A DNA stretch of 64,000 nt from DASUAS01 sp963809795 (GCA_963809795.1 CAWELN010000009.1:186001-250000); one strand, 5' to 3'; shown: positions 23,259 to 32,304, numbered from the stretch's first letter. The notes: generated by a model not told the origin, from the letters alone. Made by a program: numbers and translations.

Positions 23259-24776
23259 CTACGGAGATGCAGCGGAGCCGGGCCCGGACGGGCGGGACGG
23301 CGTAGCGGAATCGACCCGGCAGCTGGTTCGCTCGAACAGCGTGATGCGCGGACCGAAGTGGACCGGGGAGTAGCCCTCGGCCGCGAGCGCGTCACCGAGC
23401 CCCCGCAACCGTTTGAAGTGCGTCGGCGACGACGAGATCACGCCGCAGACGTCGCGCGCGGCCGCCGCCTTCGCCAGCGACGCGGCGGTGATCTCGTGGT
23501 CGTCGATGCGCTGGTACGACGTGTCGGCGAAGGCGCCCGGCGGCCGGTGGCCCGAGCGCCACACCCAGCCAGGGTCGTCGCTGATGAACTGCGCGTCGGA
23601 CGGGAACCGCTCGAGGTGGTGCACCAGCGCGGCCTCGTGGCCGGTGTACCCGTCGGGCCAGAGGATCGACCGGTTGTTCGAGACGAAGAACGGCGCCGCC
23701 ACGAGGCCGACCACGGCCAGCACCGGCCACGGCGCGGGCCGGAGCGCGGCGAGGAGCGCCATCGGTGGGACGAGGTGGGCGATGTGCGCCCGCCACATCG
23801 CCGGCTCCCACACCAGCAGCGCGAACACGAGCACGATCCAGAGCACGAGCCCGGCGACGACGATCGTCATCGCCCGGTCACCGGCCTTCCCGGCCTGCCC
23901 GGTCTTCCCGGCCTGCCGGCGCAGGAGGTACCGCACCAGGAACGCGATCGCGGCGAGGAGCAGCGCCAGGACCACGAGGAGGTCGCGGTCCCAGAGCGTG
24001 TCGAGGATCCTGTGGGCGGCCCCGCTGTAGGTGTTCACGCGGCGGGAATCCTGGTGGTACGTGTACGACTGGTCCCACACCCGGCTGATCCCGAACGGCA
24101 ACGCGGCCACCACGTACACGGCCAGCGCGATCCCGGCGGAGGCGGCCGCGTCGCGCACGCGCCGGTGCGACAGCAGCACGATCAGGCCCGCGATCACCAC
24201 CGCCGGCACCGACAGGGCCTTGATCGAGACCGCGGCGCCGGCCGCGATCCCCATGCCGACCGCGGTGCGGAGGCGCGGCTCGTCGCGGTAGCGGAGCGCG
24301 ATCGCCACCGCCAGCACCGACAACGCGAGCGACGGGCCGTCGGCGTTCACCGGCACCGTCACCCAGAGGATCGACCCGCTGGTGGTGACGAGGCCCGCCG
24401 CGAGCAGCGCGTTCGCGCGCGTGGTGAGGCGCCGTGCGCACGAGTAGACCGCGATGGTGACGAGCACACCGGCGGCGACCGAGAGGATGCGGGGCGCGTC
24501 CATGGTGCGGAACCCGACGAGATCGGCGACCCACAGCAGGGGCAGGAACACCGGCCCCTGGCTGGAGAAGATGTCGCGGAACGGCACCTCGCCGGCACGC
24601 ATCGCCAGCGCCGACGACGCGAACACGCCGTCGTCGAACACGAGCGAGCGGTCGGCGAAGAAGGCCGGGAGCCGGAGGAGGATGGCCACGACCGCGAGCA
24701 CGGTGGCGTCGAAGCGCCAGTGCGAGAACCGCAGCGGGGTGACCGGGGGAGCCTCCGCCGTCTCGACCCTGGTCAT
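23259..24776 (-). CDS. GT39-like polyprenol-dependent glycosyltransferase
   Basis: The 505-residue integral membrane protein has about eleven helices. Asp residues follow the first helix (FADRSLVFDDGVF, residues about 47-59), then a PFRDIFSSQGPVF loop, a layout typical of dolichyl/polyprenyl-phosphate mannosyltransferase-like enzymes (GT-C fold). A soluble domain occupies the last 120 residues. The ATG at 24776 is chosen over upstream starts because a TACCGT -10 box lies six bases before it. The last 18 residues (from about RVDSATPSRP) come from dispersed repeat copy B, so the original C-terminus has been replaced or extended. The donor and acceptor are unknown. Confidence 0.72.
   Translation of the reverse strand: MTRVETAEAPPVTPLRFSHWRFDATVLAVVAILLRLPAFFADRSLVFDDGVFASSALAMRAGEVPFRDIFSSQGPVFLPLLWVADLVGFRTMDAPRILSVAAGVLVTIAVYSCARRLTTRANALLAAGLVTTSGSILWVTVPVNADGPSLALSVLAVAIALRYRDEPRLRTAVGMGIAAGAAVSIKALSVPAVVIAGLIVLLSHRRVRDAAASAGIALAVYVVAALPFGISRVWDQSYTYHQDSRRVNTYSGAAHRILDTLWDRDLLVVLALLLAAIAFLVRYLLRRQAGKTGQAGKAGDRAMTIVVAGLVLWIVLVFALLVWEPAMWRAHIAHLVPPMALLAALRPAPWPVLAVVGLVAAPFFVSNNRSILWPDGYTGHEAALVHHLERFPSDAQFISDDPGWVWRSGHRPPGAFADTSYQRIDDHEITAASLAKAAAARDVCGVISSSPTHFKRLRGLGDALAAEGYSPVHFGPRITLFERTSCRVDSATPSRPSGPGSAASP
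23264..23316 (+). repeat. Dispersed GC-rich palindromic repeat, copy B
   Basis: This copy starts GAGATGCAGCGGAGCCGG and ends GGCGTAGCGGAATCGACC, almost the same as copy A at 12044-12095. It lies at the 3' end of the convergent glycosyltransferase gene and supplies its stop-proximal codons on the other strand. Confidence 0.75.
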
Positions 24777-24782
24777 CCCGGC

Positions 24783-24788
24783 ACGGTA
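24783..24788 (-). promoter_or_regulatory. -10 box of a leaderless promoter for the glycosyltransferase gene
   Basis: On the minus strand TACCGT ends six bases before the ATG at 24776, so the transcript should start at the start codon. Confidence 0.5.
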
Positions 24789-24897
24789 CCGAACGGGAGG
24801 ATCACACCGGTGCGCGGGTCGTCGGGGGGCGCATGGTACGGTCGCCTGCGGTCGGATTCGCGTGGGAGCGGAGCCCCGTACAGAAAGTGCTGAGGTC

Positions 24898-26551
24898 TTG
24901 GCGAAGCACATCTTCGTGACCGGCGGCGTTGCCTCGAGCCTCGGCAAGGGCCTCACCGCATCCTCCCTCGGGCGCCTCCTCAAGTCCCGGGGTCTCCGGG
25001 TCACGATGCAGAAGCTCGACCCGTACATCAACGTCGACCCCGGCACCATGAACCCGTTCCAGCACGGTGAGGTGTTCGTCACCGAGGACGGCGGCGAGAC
25101 CGACCTCGACCTGGGTCACTACGAGCGCTTCGTCGACGTGCCGCTCACCCAGAAGTCGAACGCGACCACCGGGTCGATCTACCAGGACGTGCTCGCCAAG
25201 GAGCGGCGCGGCGCGTACCTCGGCCAGACCGTCCAGGTGATCCCGCACATCACCGACGAGATCAAGGACCGGATCCTGGCCCTGGCGGCCGACGAGGACG
25301 TCGACGTCGTGATCACCGAGATCGGTGGCACCGTCGGCGACATCGAGATCCTCCCGTTCCTCGAGGCGATCCGGCAGTTCCGCAAGGACGTCGGCCGCGA
25401 CAACGTGTTCTACGTGCACGTCACGCTGGTGCCGTTCATCGGCCCGTCGGGCGAGCAGAAGACCAAGCCCACGCAGCACTCGGTCACCGAGCTGCGCAGC
25501 CGCGGCATCCAGCCCGACGCCATCGTGTGCCGCTCCGACCGCCCGATCCCGTCGCGGCTGAAGGAGAAGATCTCCCAGCTCTGCGACGTCCCCGAGGACG
25601 GCATCGTCTCCTGCGTCGACGCCCCGTCGCTGTACGAGATCCCGCTGGTGCTGCACGACGAGGGCCTCGACGACTACATCTGCAACACCCTCCACCTGTC
25701 GGAGCACGAGCCCGACCTCACCGACTGGCGCACCCTGGTCGCGCAGGTGGAAGCGGCCACCGAGCCGGTGCGCATCGGCCTGGTCGGCAAGTACATCAAC
25801 CTGCCGGACGCGTACCTCTCGGTGGCCGAGGCGCTGAAGCACGGCGGCTACGCGTGCGGCGCGCAGGTGGAGATCGACTGGATCGCGTCCGACGACGCCG
25901 AGGGGCTCCTCGCCGAAGGCCGCCTCGCGCGACCTCGACGGCGTGGTGATCCCCGGTGGGTTCGGCTTCCGCGGCATCGAGGGCAAGATCGCGGCGGCCG
26001 GGTTCGCCCGGGAGCACGGCGTCCCGTTCCTCGGCCTCTGCCTCGGCATGCAGTGCGCGGTCATCGAGTTCGCACGCGACGCGTGCGGCCTCGCCGGCGC
26101 CAACTCGAGCGAGTTCGACCCGCACACGCCGCACCCGGTCATCGACCTGATGGACGCGCAGCGCAACGTCGTCGACAAGGGCGGCACCATGCGCCTCGGC
26201 GCGTACGCGGCGAAGCTGCTGCCGGGCACGATCGTGCAGGCCGCGTACGGCCAGGAAGTCATCTACGAACGCCACCGGCACCGCTACGAGGTCAACAACA
26301 AGTACCGCGGCCGGCTGGAGGAGTCGGGGTTCGTCTGCTCGGGCACCTCGCCCGACGACCGCCTGGTCGAGTTCGTCGAGCTGCCGGGTCACCCGTTCTT
26401 CGTCGGCACCCAGGCCCACCCCGAGTTCAAGAGCCGCCCCGACCGGCCGCACCCGCTGTTCGCCGCGTTCGTGAAGGCGGCCCGCGACCGGGCCGAGGGT
26501 CGTCTGCCGCGCCTGCCGCTGCCGATCGACGCGCCCGCCAGCGCCGGGTGA
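24898..26551 (+). pseudogene. pyrG: CTP synthase (one-base frameshift, probably a sequence error)
   Basis: CTP synthase makes CTP from UTP, ATP and glutamine. The synthase domain starts at TTG 24898 (AKHIFVTGGVASSLGKGLTA) and continues with DPYINVDPGTMNPFQHGEVFV. The glutaminase domain carries FLGLCLGMQCAVIEFARD with the nucleophile Cys, and THPEFKSRP-like QAHPEFKSRPDRP. The frame breaks near 25928: removing one base restores LADLDGVVIPGGFG and a 550-residue enzyme of normal length. Because the gene is normally essential and both parts are otherwise perfect, a true loss is unlikely. A TACGGT -10-like box lies near 24837. The stop overlaps the nudix gene start (GTGA). Confidence 0.92.
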
Positions 26552-27099
26552 CCGACCGCCCCGGGTTCCGGGTCGTCGGCTCCGAGCCGCTCCTCGACGC
26601 CGGCTTCCTGTCGGTGTCGCGCGTGCACGTCCGGAGCACCGACGGCGAGGAGTTCGACCGGCACGTCGTCCACCACCCGGGTGCGGTGGTGGTGGTCCCG
26701 GTGATCGACGACGAGGCGATCCTCGTGCGCCAGTGGCGCGTCGCCGCCGGCCGCGAGCTGCTCGAGGTGCCCGCCGGCAAGCGCGACGTCGAGGGCGAGC
26801 CCCCCGCCGTGACCGCGAACCGCGAGCTCGAGGAGGAGGTCGGGTACCACGCCGGCCGGCTCGAGCTGCTCTGCGAGTTCTACAACTCGCCCGGCTTCTG
26901 CGACGAGTACACCTACCTGTTCCTCGCCACCGAGCTCGAGGCGCGCACCCGGGGCGCGGTGAGCGCGGAAGAGGCCGCGATGTCGATCGAGCGGGTGCCG
27001 CTCACCGAGGTCGACGCCCTGATCCGCGACCGCGAGCTCGTCGACGCCAAGAGCATCATCGGGCTCCTCCTCGCCCGCCTCCACCTCGCCGGCGGGTGA
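26548..27099 (+). CDS. NUDIX hydrolase, ADP-ribose pyrophosphatase type
   Basis: The 183-residue enzyme has a full Nudix box: G in GKRDVEGEPP, then RELEEEVGY (residues about 75-97). It is preceded by ELLEVPAGK, which is typical of ADP-sugar pyrophosphatases that split ADP-ribose to AMP and ribose 5-phosphate. The same gene follows pyrG and precedes xerD in Mycobacterium. The start is GTG 26548, overlapping the pyrG stop. Confidence 0.9.
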   Translation: MTDRPGFRVVGSEPLLDAGFLSVSRVHVRSTDGEEFDRHVVHHPGAVVVVPVIDDEAILVRQWRVAAGRELLEVPAGKRDVEGEPPAVTANRELEEEVGYHAGRLELLCEFYNSPGFCDEYTYLFLATELEARTRGAVSAEEAAMSIERVPLTEVDALIRDRELVDAKSIIGLLLARLHLAGG

Positions 27100-27106
27100 G
27101 CCAGGG

Positions 27107-28069
27107 GTGGGCGACGAGCTCGACGGCATGCTCGCCGAGTACGAGACCTGGCTGAGGGTGGAGCGGGGCCTGGCCCCGAACTCGCTGGCCGCGTACCGGC
27201 GCGACCTGCGCCGCTACACCGCCTACCTCCGGCGGCGGGGCGTCACCGGTGACGTCGCGCACGTCGACGAGCAGGTCGTCGCCGGCTTCGTCGAGGAGCT
27301 CCAGCAGGCCCGCACCGACGACGGCCTGCGTCGCTACAAGGAGTCCTCGATCGCCCGCGCGCTCGCGGCGGTGCGGTCGTTCCACCGGTTCTGCCTGGAG
27401 GAGGGGCTGCTGCGCTCCGACCCCAGTGAGGAGGTCGGCGCGCCGCGCGTGCCCCAGGGCATCCCGAAGGCGCTGACGGAGGCGGAGGTGGAGGCGCTGC
27501 TCGACGCGGTGCCCGGCGACGGTCCCCGCCCGCGTCGCGACCGCGCCATCCTCGAGCTGCTCTACGCGGGCGGGCTGCGCATCAGCGAGCTGGTGGGCCT
27601 CGACCTCGGCGACGTCGACCTCTACGACGGCCTGGTACGGGTGCTGGGCAAGGGCAACAAGGAGCGCGTCGCCCCTCTCGGGCGCACCGCGCGCGAGGCG
27701 GTGGGCGACTACCTCACCACCGGACGCCCCGAGCTGGCCGGTCGCACCAGCACGCCTGCGCTCTTCCTCAACGCCCGGGGCGGGCGGCTGACCCGCCAGG
27801 GCGCGTGGTTGATCGTGCGGGCGGCCGGCGACCGGGCCGGCCTCCGGGGGCGCCTGTTCCCGCACGTCCTGCGCCACTCGTGCGCCACGCACATGCTCGA
27901 CCGGGGCGCCGACATCCGGGTGGTCCAGGAGCTGCTGGGCCACGCCAGCCTGTCGACCACGCAGGTGTACACCAAGGTGTCACCGGAGCGCCTCCGAGCC
28001 GTCTACGAGGCCGCCCACCCCCGTGCGGGGGCCGGGAACCGGGGCCCGGCGCGGGAGGGCCGGCAGTAG
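27107..28069 (+). CDS. xerD: Site-specific tyrosine recombinase XerD
   Basis: XerD resolves chromosome dimers at dif together with XerC. The 320-residue protein has an N-terminal SAM-like core-binding domain (residues 8-105) and a C-terminal catalytic domain. It shows all catalytic residues: Arg in GGLRISELVGL, Lys in GKGNKERVAPLG, His and Arg in HVLRHSCATHML, His in LLGHASLSTTQ and the nucleophile Tyr in VYTKV. The start is GTG 27107, seven bases after the nudix stop. No integron or phage context is visible, so this is the housekeeping enzyme. Confidence 0.93.
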   Translation: MGDELDGMLAEYETWLRVERGLAPNSLAAYRRDLRRYTAYLRRRGVTGDVAHVDEQVVAGFVEELQQARTDDGLRRYKESSIARALAAVRSFHRFCLEEGLLRSDPSEEVGAPRVPQGIPKALTEAEVEALLDAVPGDGPRPRRDRAILELLYAGGLRISELVGLDLGDVDLYDGLVRVLGKGNKERVAPLGRTAREAVGDYLTTGRPELAGRTSTPALFLNARGGRLTRQGAWLIVRAAGDRAGLRGRLFPHVLRHSCATHMLDRGADIRVVQELLGHASLSTTQVYTKVSPERLRAVYEAAHPRAGAGNRGPAREGRQ

Positions 28070-28072
28070 ACT
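28067..28072 (+). promoter_or_regulatory. -10 box of a leaderless promoter for the TraR/DksA-like gene
   Basis: TAGACT ends six bases before the ATG at 28079. It overlaps the xerD stop codon region. Confidence 0.5.
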
Positions 28073-28078
28073 CGACTC

Positions 28079-28417
28079 ATGGCGGACACGTCCCACGCGG
28101 TGCTGCGCGACCAGCTCCAGGAAGAGCGGAGCCGCGTGCGCGAGCAACTGGCCCGCCTCGGGCACGGCGACGACGCCGACCTCGACTTCGACGAGAACTT
28201 CGCCGACTCCGGCCAGGTCACCGCCGAGCGCGGTGAGGTCGAGGCGCTCTCGGGCCAGCTGAGCGAGACGCTGTCCGACATCGAGGACGCGTTGGCCAAG
28301 TTCGACCACGGCACCTACGGCGAGTGCGAGTCCTGCCACCGGCGCATCCCCGAAGCGCGCCTGGAGGCCATGCCGGCGGCGCGCCTCTGCATCGAGTGCG
28401 CCTCGCAGCGCCGCTGA
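28079..28417 (+). CDS. TraR/DksA-family zinc-finger protein
   Basis: The 112-residue protein has an acidic coiled-coil N-terminal half (residues 1-80) and a C-terminal C4 zinc finger: CESCHRRIPEARLEAMPAARLC and IEC. This is the DksA/TraR fold, whose members reach into the RNA polymerase secondary channel. The acidic pair at the coiled-coil tip cannot be placed with certainty. In actinobacteria such proteins are poorly studied and some act without ppGpp. The start is ATG 28079 with a leaderless promoter. Confidence 0.85.
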   Translation: MADTSHAVLRDQLQEERSRVREQLARLGHGDDADLDFDENFADSGQVTAERGEVEALSGQLSETLSDIEDALAKFDHGTYGECESCHRRIPEARLEAMPAARLCIECASQRR

Positions 28418-28436
28418 GCGACGAGCCCGCGCCTCC

Positions 28437-29078
28437 GTGCACCTCGACGAGCAGACGGTCATCTGGTTCGGCTGTCTCGTCGTCGCGGTCATCCTCCACG
28501 AGATCAGCCACGGGGTCGCGGCGCTGTCGTTCGGCGACCGCACCGCCAAGGAGGCGGGCCGGCTCACGCTGAACCCGATCCCGCACATCGACCCGTTCGG
28601 GTCCATCGTGCTGCCCGCATTGGGCGCGATCACCGGGCTGCCGGTGCTGGCGTGGGCGAAGCCGGTGCCGGTGAACCCGGCGCGCATGCGCCACCCGCGC
28701 CGCGACCTCGTCTTCGTGAGCCTGGCCGGGCCGGCCACCAACCTCACCCTGATGGTGACGGCGGCGGTCGGCGCCAAGGTCGCGTACGAGAACGCCGCGC
28801 CGGTCCTCTTCTACGACCAGCTGCCGCTCGGCATTCGCATCTTGTTCTCGTTCGCAGTGGTGAACCTCCTGCTGGGTCTGTTCAACCTGCTCCCCATCCC
28901 GCCCCTCGACGGCTCCGCGCTGCTCGAGCGGATCCTCCCGGCCACCTGGCTCCCGCAGTGGTACAAGTTCCGGCCCTACGGGTTCCTGGTGCTGTTCCTG
29001 CTCGTGTTCTCGACCGGTGTGATCTCGGAGTTCCTCGACCCGTTCATCAACCACCTCTTCGACTTCGTCTTCCGATGA
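28437..29078 (+). CDS. Site-2 protease family (M50) membrane metalloprotease
   Basis: The 213-residue integral membrane protein has about five helices. The zinc motif HEISH (HExxH) lies at residues 21-25 and the third ligand in NLLPIPPLDGSAL near residue 155. It has no PDZ domain, so it belongs to the short YwhC/Rv1110-like branch that cleaves transmembrane segments without a PDZ gate. The start is GTG 28437. It follows the TraR gene by 19 bases. Confidence 0.88.
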   Translation: MHLDEQTVIWFGCLVVAVILHEISHGVAALSFGDRTAKEAGRLTLNPIPHIDPFGSIVLPALGAITGLPVLAWAKPVPVNPARMRHPRRDLVFVSLAGPATNLTLMVTAAVGAKVAYENAAPVLFYDQLPLGIRILFSFAVVNLLLGLFNLLPIPPLDGSALLERILPATWLPQWYKFRPYGFLVLFLLVFSTGVISEFLDPFINHLFDFVFR

Positions 29079-29081
29079 CGA

Positions 29082-29135
29082 TGAGACGCAGCGGAGGCGT
29101 GGGCGGACGCCCGGGACGCCGGAGCGAAGTCGACC
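29082..29135 (+). repeat. Dispersed GC-rich palindromic repeat, copy D (divergent)
   Basis: The element reads GACGCAGCGGAGGCGTGGGC, then GGGACGCCGGAGCGAAGTCGACC. It keeps the GCAGCGGAG start and GTCGACC-type end of copies A-C but differs in the middle, with its own dyad (GGGCGGACGCCC). It fills the gap between the M50 protease and HD-domain genes. Confidence 0.6.
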
Positions 29136-29142
29136 AAAGACG

Positions 29143-29673
29143 ATGAAGGTCGCGCACCTCTCGGGCCGCTTCGTGCGGGCGCTGTGGCCGGGGCCGCCGC
29201 GCCGGGCCGACGTCGCGTGGGTCGAGTCGGTGCTCACCCCCGCGGGCTTCGTGCAGTTCCGCCGGCAACCGAACCACGACCAACGCCACGCGATCGGCGT
29301 CGCCCGCGACGTGCAGGCGCGCCTCGCCGGCACCGAGTACGCCGACGATCCGCGCTGGCTGTCGGCCGCGCTGCTGCACGACATCGGCAAGCTCGACTCG
29401 CGCCTCGGCGTCTACGGCCGGGTGGTGGCGACGATCTCGGGCGCGGCGGCGGGGCGCGAGCACGCCGAGGTGTGGTCGGAGTCGAGCGGCTTCATCCGCC
29501 GGGTCGGCCTCTACCTGCGCCACACCGAGCTCGGCGGTGACCGCATCCGCATCGCGGGGGAGCCCGAGGAGGCCGCGCTCTGGTCGGCCGCCCACCACGA
29601 CCCCGGCAGCTGGGAGTCGCTGCCGATCCCGGAACCGGTGATCGTCGCGCTCGACGCCGCCGACAACGACTGA
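29143..29673 (+). CDS. HD-domain protein
   Basis: The 176-residue protein shows HD-superfamily metal-binding residues: NHDQRHAIGVA (residues about 45-55), the HD pair in SAALLHDIGKLDSR (about residue 83) and LRHTELGGDRI further on, then HHDP near the end. Such proteins are metal-dependent phosphohydrolases. The substrate is not evident, and no RelA or phosphodiesterase domains are attached. The start is ATG 29143, right after repeat copy D. Confidence 0.8.
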   Translation: MKVAHLSGRFVRALWPGPPRRADVAWVESVLTPAGFVQFRRQPNHDQRHAIGVARDVQARLAGTEYADDPRWLSAALLHDIGKLDSRLGVYGRVVATISGAAAGREHAEVWSESSGFIRRVGLYLRHTELGGDRIRIAGEPEEAALWSAAHHDPGSWESLPIPEPVIVALDAADND

Positions 29674-29728
29674 CGCCGTCGCCTGGTTCGCCGCCCGGAC
29701 ACCCCGGCGCCGCGAGCAGGAGCGCGCG

Positions 29729-30403
29729 CTAGAACTCGGCCGCGTCGTTCGGCGTGACGAAGCGGCCGATGGCCCACTCGAGCGGGAAGATGAGCAGCCA
29801 GACGAGCAGCGCCCGGTCCGCGTCGAGGTAGGCGACCGGGATGGACAGGGCGAAGACCACGACCGGGGCGAGCGAGGCGAGCAGGTAGGCGCGGAAGATG
29901 TCGTCGCGCAGGCGCGCCCGCAGCAGTCCCGCCCGCTGCGCGTACCACAGCATCACCGCTTCGAGCAGGCTGGCGACGCCCAGCGTCACCGCGTACAGGG
30001 TGATGGTGATCGGCCGGTTGTTGTTGGTCCCGACGACGGCGGTGGGGAAGGGCATGAACGCGATCGCGGCCAGGTAGAACAGGTTGAGCTGCATGAACCG
30101 GTGGTCGACCGCGCCCAGCCGGGCGAAGAACCGGTGATGGGCCAACCAGAAGAACCCGATGACCACGAAGCTCAGGAAGAAGCTGAAGATCTCGCTGTCC
30201 TTGGCGCGGAGCGCGTCGTCGAGCTTCGACGCCCGGACGTGAGGGATGCCGATGCCCACGACGAGCAGCGTCATGGCGATGGCGAACACCGCGTCGCTGA
30301 AGAACGCCACCCGGTCGAACTCGAGCTCCTCCGACCGCCGCCGGTACCGCCTCGCCGGGGTCCCGTCGGGCAGGACGTCGTCGTCGGCGGTGTCGTCGGC
30401 CAT
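29729..30403 (-). CDS. TMEM175/DUF1211-like potassium channel family membrane protein
   Basis: The 224-residue protein has an acidic N-terminus and six predicted helices. The first helix contains RVAFFSDAVFAIAMTLLV (residues about 30-47), the FSDAVFAI signature of the TMEM175 family, whose bacterial members form potassium channels as tetramers. FFWLAHHRFF follows near residue 95. Its ATG overlaps the trpS stop by one base, so both are expressed together on the minus strand. Confidence 0.85.
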   Translation of the reverse strand: MADDTADDDVLPDGTPARRYRRRSEELEFDRVAFFSDAVFAIAMTLLVVGIGIPHVRASKLDDALRAKDSEIFSFFLSFVVIGFFWLAHHRFFARLGAVDHRFMQLNLFYLAAIAFMPFPTAVVGTNNNRPITITLYAVTLGVASLLEAVMLWYAQRAGLLRARLRDDIFRAYLLASLAPVVVFALSIPVAYLDADRALLVWLLIFPLEWAIGRFVTPNDAAEF

Positions 30404-31404
30404 CAACCGCGGGGGAGGAGCCCCACCGCGTCGCGCACCCGCGCCAGCACGCCTGCCGCGATGCCCTCGGCCCGGTCGGCGCCCGCCCCGAGGATGCGGC
30501 CGACCTCGCCGGGGTCGCGCTCGAGCTCCGCGTAGCGCTCCTGCAACGGTCGTACGAACTCGACCACCGCCTCCGCCACCGCGGTCTTGAGCGCGCCGTA
30601 GCCCGAACCCGAGAACTTCGCCGCCACGTCCGCGACCGGTTCGTCGGTGACCGCGCCGAGGATCTGCAGCAGGTTCGACACCCCGGGCTTGGCGTCCGGG
30701 TCGAAGCGGATCTCGTTGTCGGAGTCGGTCACCGCGCTCTTGATCCGCTTGGTGATGGCGGTCGGGTCGTCGAGCAGCTTGATCGTCCCCTGGGGCGAGT
30801 CGAGCGACTTCGACATCTTGGCGGTCGGGTTCTGGAGGTCCATGATCCGGGCACCGACGGGCGGGATGCTCGCCTCGGGCACGACGAGGGTGTCGCCGCA
30901 CCGGTGGTTGAACCGGATGGCCAGGTCCCGGGCCAGCTCGAGGTGCTGGCGCTGGTCGTCGCCGACGGGCACGCGCTCGGTGTCGTACGCCAGCACGTCG
31001 GCGGCCATGAGGACCGGGTAGTCGAAGAGCCCCACGCTGACCGATTCCTGACCTTCGGACTTCTCCTTGAACTGGGTCATCCGGCGCAGCTCGCCGAAGG
31101 TGGCGATGCAGTTCAGGAGCCACGTGAGGTCGGTGTGCTGGTGGACGTGACTCTGCACGAACAGCGTGCAGCGCTCCGGGTCGAGCCCGGCGGCCAGCAG
31201 CAGCATCGCGGTCCGGCGGGTGCCCGCGGCGTAGGTGGTGGCGTCCCACGGGAGGGTGAGCCCGTGGAGGTCGACGACGCAGTACAGGGCCTGGTCCGGA
31301 GCGGCGGACTGCTCCTGTGCCGCGACCCAGTGCTGCACGGCCCCGAGGTAATTCCCGAGGTGGATCTCGCCCGTCGGTTGGATGCCCGAGAACACGCGCG
31401 GCAT
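30403..31404 (-). CDS. trpS: Tryptophanyl-tRNA synthetase
   Basis: This class I aminoacyl-tRNA synthetase charges tRNA-Trp. The 333-residue protein has the HIGH-equivalent box in GEIHLGNYLGA (residues 12-22) and a perfect KMSKS loop (TAKMSKSLDSPQG, about residue 192). FDYPVLMAADVLAYD is the conserved tryptophan site. The ATG at 31404 is supported by a TAGTGT -10 box eight bases upstream on the minus strand. Confidence 0.95.
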   Translation of the reverse strand: MPRVFSGIQPTGEIHLGNYLGAVQHWVAAQEQSAAPDQALYCVVDLHGLTLPWDATTYAAGTRRTAMLLLAAGLDPERCTLFVQSHVHQHTDLTWLLNCIATFGELRRMTQFKEKSEGQESVSVGLFDYPVLMAADVLAYDTERVPVGDDQRQHLELARDLAIRFNHRCGDTLVVPEASIPPVGARIMDLQNPTAKMSKSLDSPQGTIKLLDDPTAITKRIKSAVTDSDNEIRFDPDAKPGVSNLLQILGAVTDEPVADVAAKFSGSGYGALKTAVAEAVVEFVRPLQERYAELERDPGEVGRILGAGADRAEGIAAGVLARVRDAVGLLPRG

Positions 31405-31412
31405 GGGGCGTG

Positions 31413-31418
31413 ACACTA
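31413..31418 (-). promoter_or_regulatory. -10 box of a (near-)leaderless trpS promoter
   Basis: On the minus strand TAGTGT ends eight bases before the trpS ATG, placing the expected transcript start at the start codon or one base before it. Confidence 0.45.
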
Positions 31419-31468
31419 CAAGGGGAGCCCGGTGGCCCCGGATGTCATTCCGCGGCGGTCGGCGCCGG

Positions 31469-31474
31469 TACGCT
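31469..31474 (+). promoter_or_regulatory. -10 box upstream of scpA
   Basis: TACGCT ends eight bases before ATG 31483. It supports that ATG over the upstream start of the longer open frame and suggests a leaderless or nearly leaderless transcript. Confidence 0.45.
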
Positions 31475-31482
31475 CGACCCCG

Positions 31483-32304
31483 ATGTCGTACTCGGTGCGC
31501 ACCCCGGTCTTCGAGGGCCCCTTCGACCTCCTCCTCCACCTGATCCTGAAGCAGGAGGTGGAGCTCTGGGAGGTGTCGCTGGCCGAGATCGTCGACGCCT
31601 ACCTCGCCGAGCTCGATCGCATGGACTCGTTCGACCTCGACGTCGCCACCGAGTTCCTGCTGATCGCCGCCACCCTGGTGGAGCTCAAGGCCCGCCGCCT
31701 GCTCCCCGGCATCGAGGACCTCGAGCTCGACGAGGAGCTGCTGCGCTTCGAGGAGCGCGACCTCCTCCTGGCCCGGTTGCTCGAGTGCAAGACGTTCAAG
31801 GACGCCGCCCGCGCCCTCGAGGGCCGCATGCGCAAGGCCGACCGGAGCGTGCCCCGCACCGCCGGTCCCGAGGAGCCGTACCGCTGGATGGTGCCCGACC
31901 CGCTGGAACGGGTGCGGCTCGACGCGCTGCGCGCCGCCGCGCTGCGCATGCTCGCGGCACCCCCGACCGTCGTCGTCGACACCGACCACGTGGCCCCGGT
32001 GCGCGCCAGCGTGCGCGACGCGGTGGAGTCGGTCCTCCGGCTCCTGCCCGAGTCCGAGCCCATGAGCTTCCGGGCGCTGGCGTCGGGCGCGCCCCACCGG
32101 CTCGAGGTGATCGTCCGCTTCCTCGCCGTGCTCGAGCTCTACAAGCAGGGCATGGTCGACCTCATGCAGTTCACCAACTTCGGCGACCTGATGGTCCGGC
32201 GGCTGCAGGCGGGCGAGTCCGCGCTCGACGTCGCCAGCCTGGCCGACTGGGACGACGCCGCGATCGACGACGACGCCCCGCTGGCCGAGGAGTCGCTGGC
32301 ATGA
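31483..32304 (+). CDS. scpA: Segregation and condensation protein A
   Basis: ScpA is the kleisin subunit that links the SMC arms and binds ScpB during chromosome segregation. The 273-residue protein begins SYSVRTPVFEGPFDLLLHLI, the conserved ScpA start, followed by DVATEFLLIAATLVELKARRLLP. A winged-helix C-terminus contains RLEVIVRFLAVLELYKQGMV. Its stop (TGA 32302-32304) overlaps the ATG of a 19-codon mini-frame that was created by a local duplication before scpB. Confidence 0.93.
   Translation: MSYSVRTPVFEGPFDLLLHLILKQEVELWEVSLAEIVDAYLAELDRMDSFDLDVATEFLLIAATLVELKARRLLPGIEDLELDEELLRFEERDLLLARLLECKTFKDAARALEGRMRKADRSVPRTAGPEEPYRWMVPDPLERVRLDALRAAALRMLAAPPTVVVDTDHVAPVRASVRDAVESVLRLLPESEPMSFRALASGAPHRLEVIVRFLAVLELYKQGMVDLMQFTNFGDLMVRRLQAGESALDVASLADWDDAAIDDDAPLAEESLA

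Noticed and set aside
27107..28069. Tyrosine recombinase as the integrase of a mobile element
   Set aside because: It is the housekeeping XerD by its position after pyrG-nudix and by its domain pattern; no att repeats or phage genes adjoin it.
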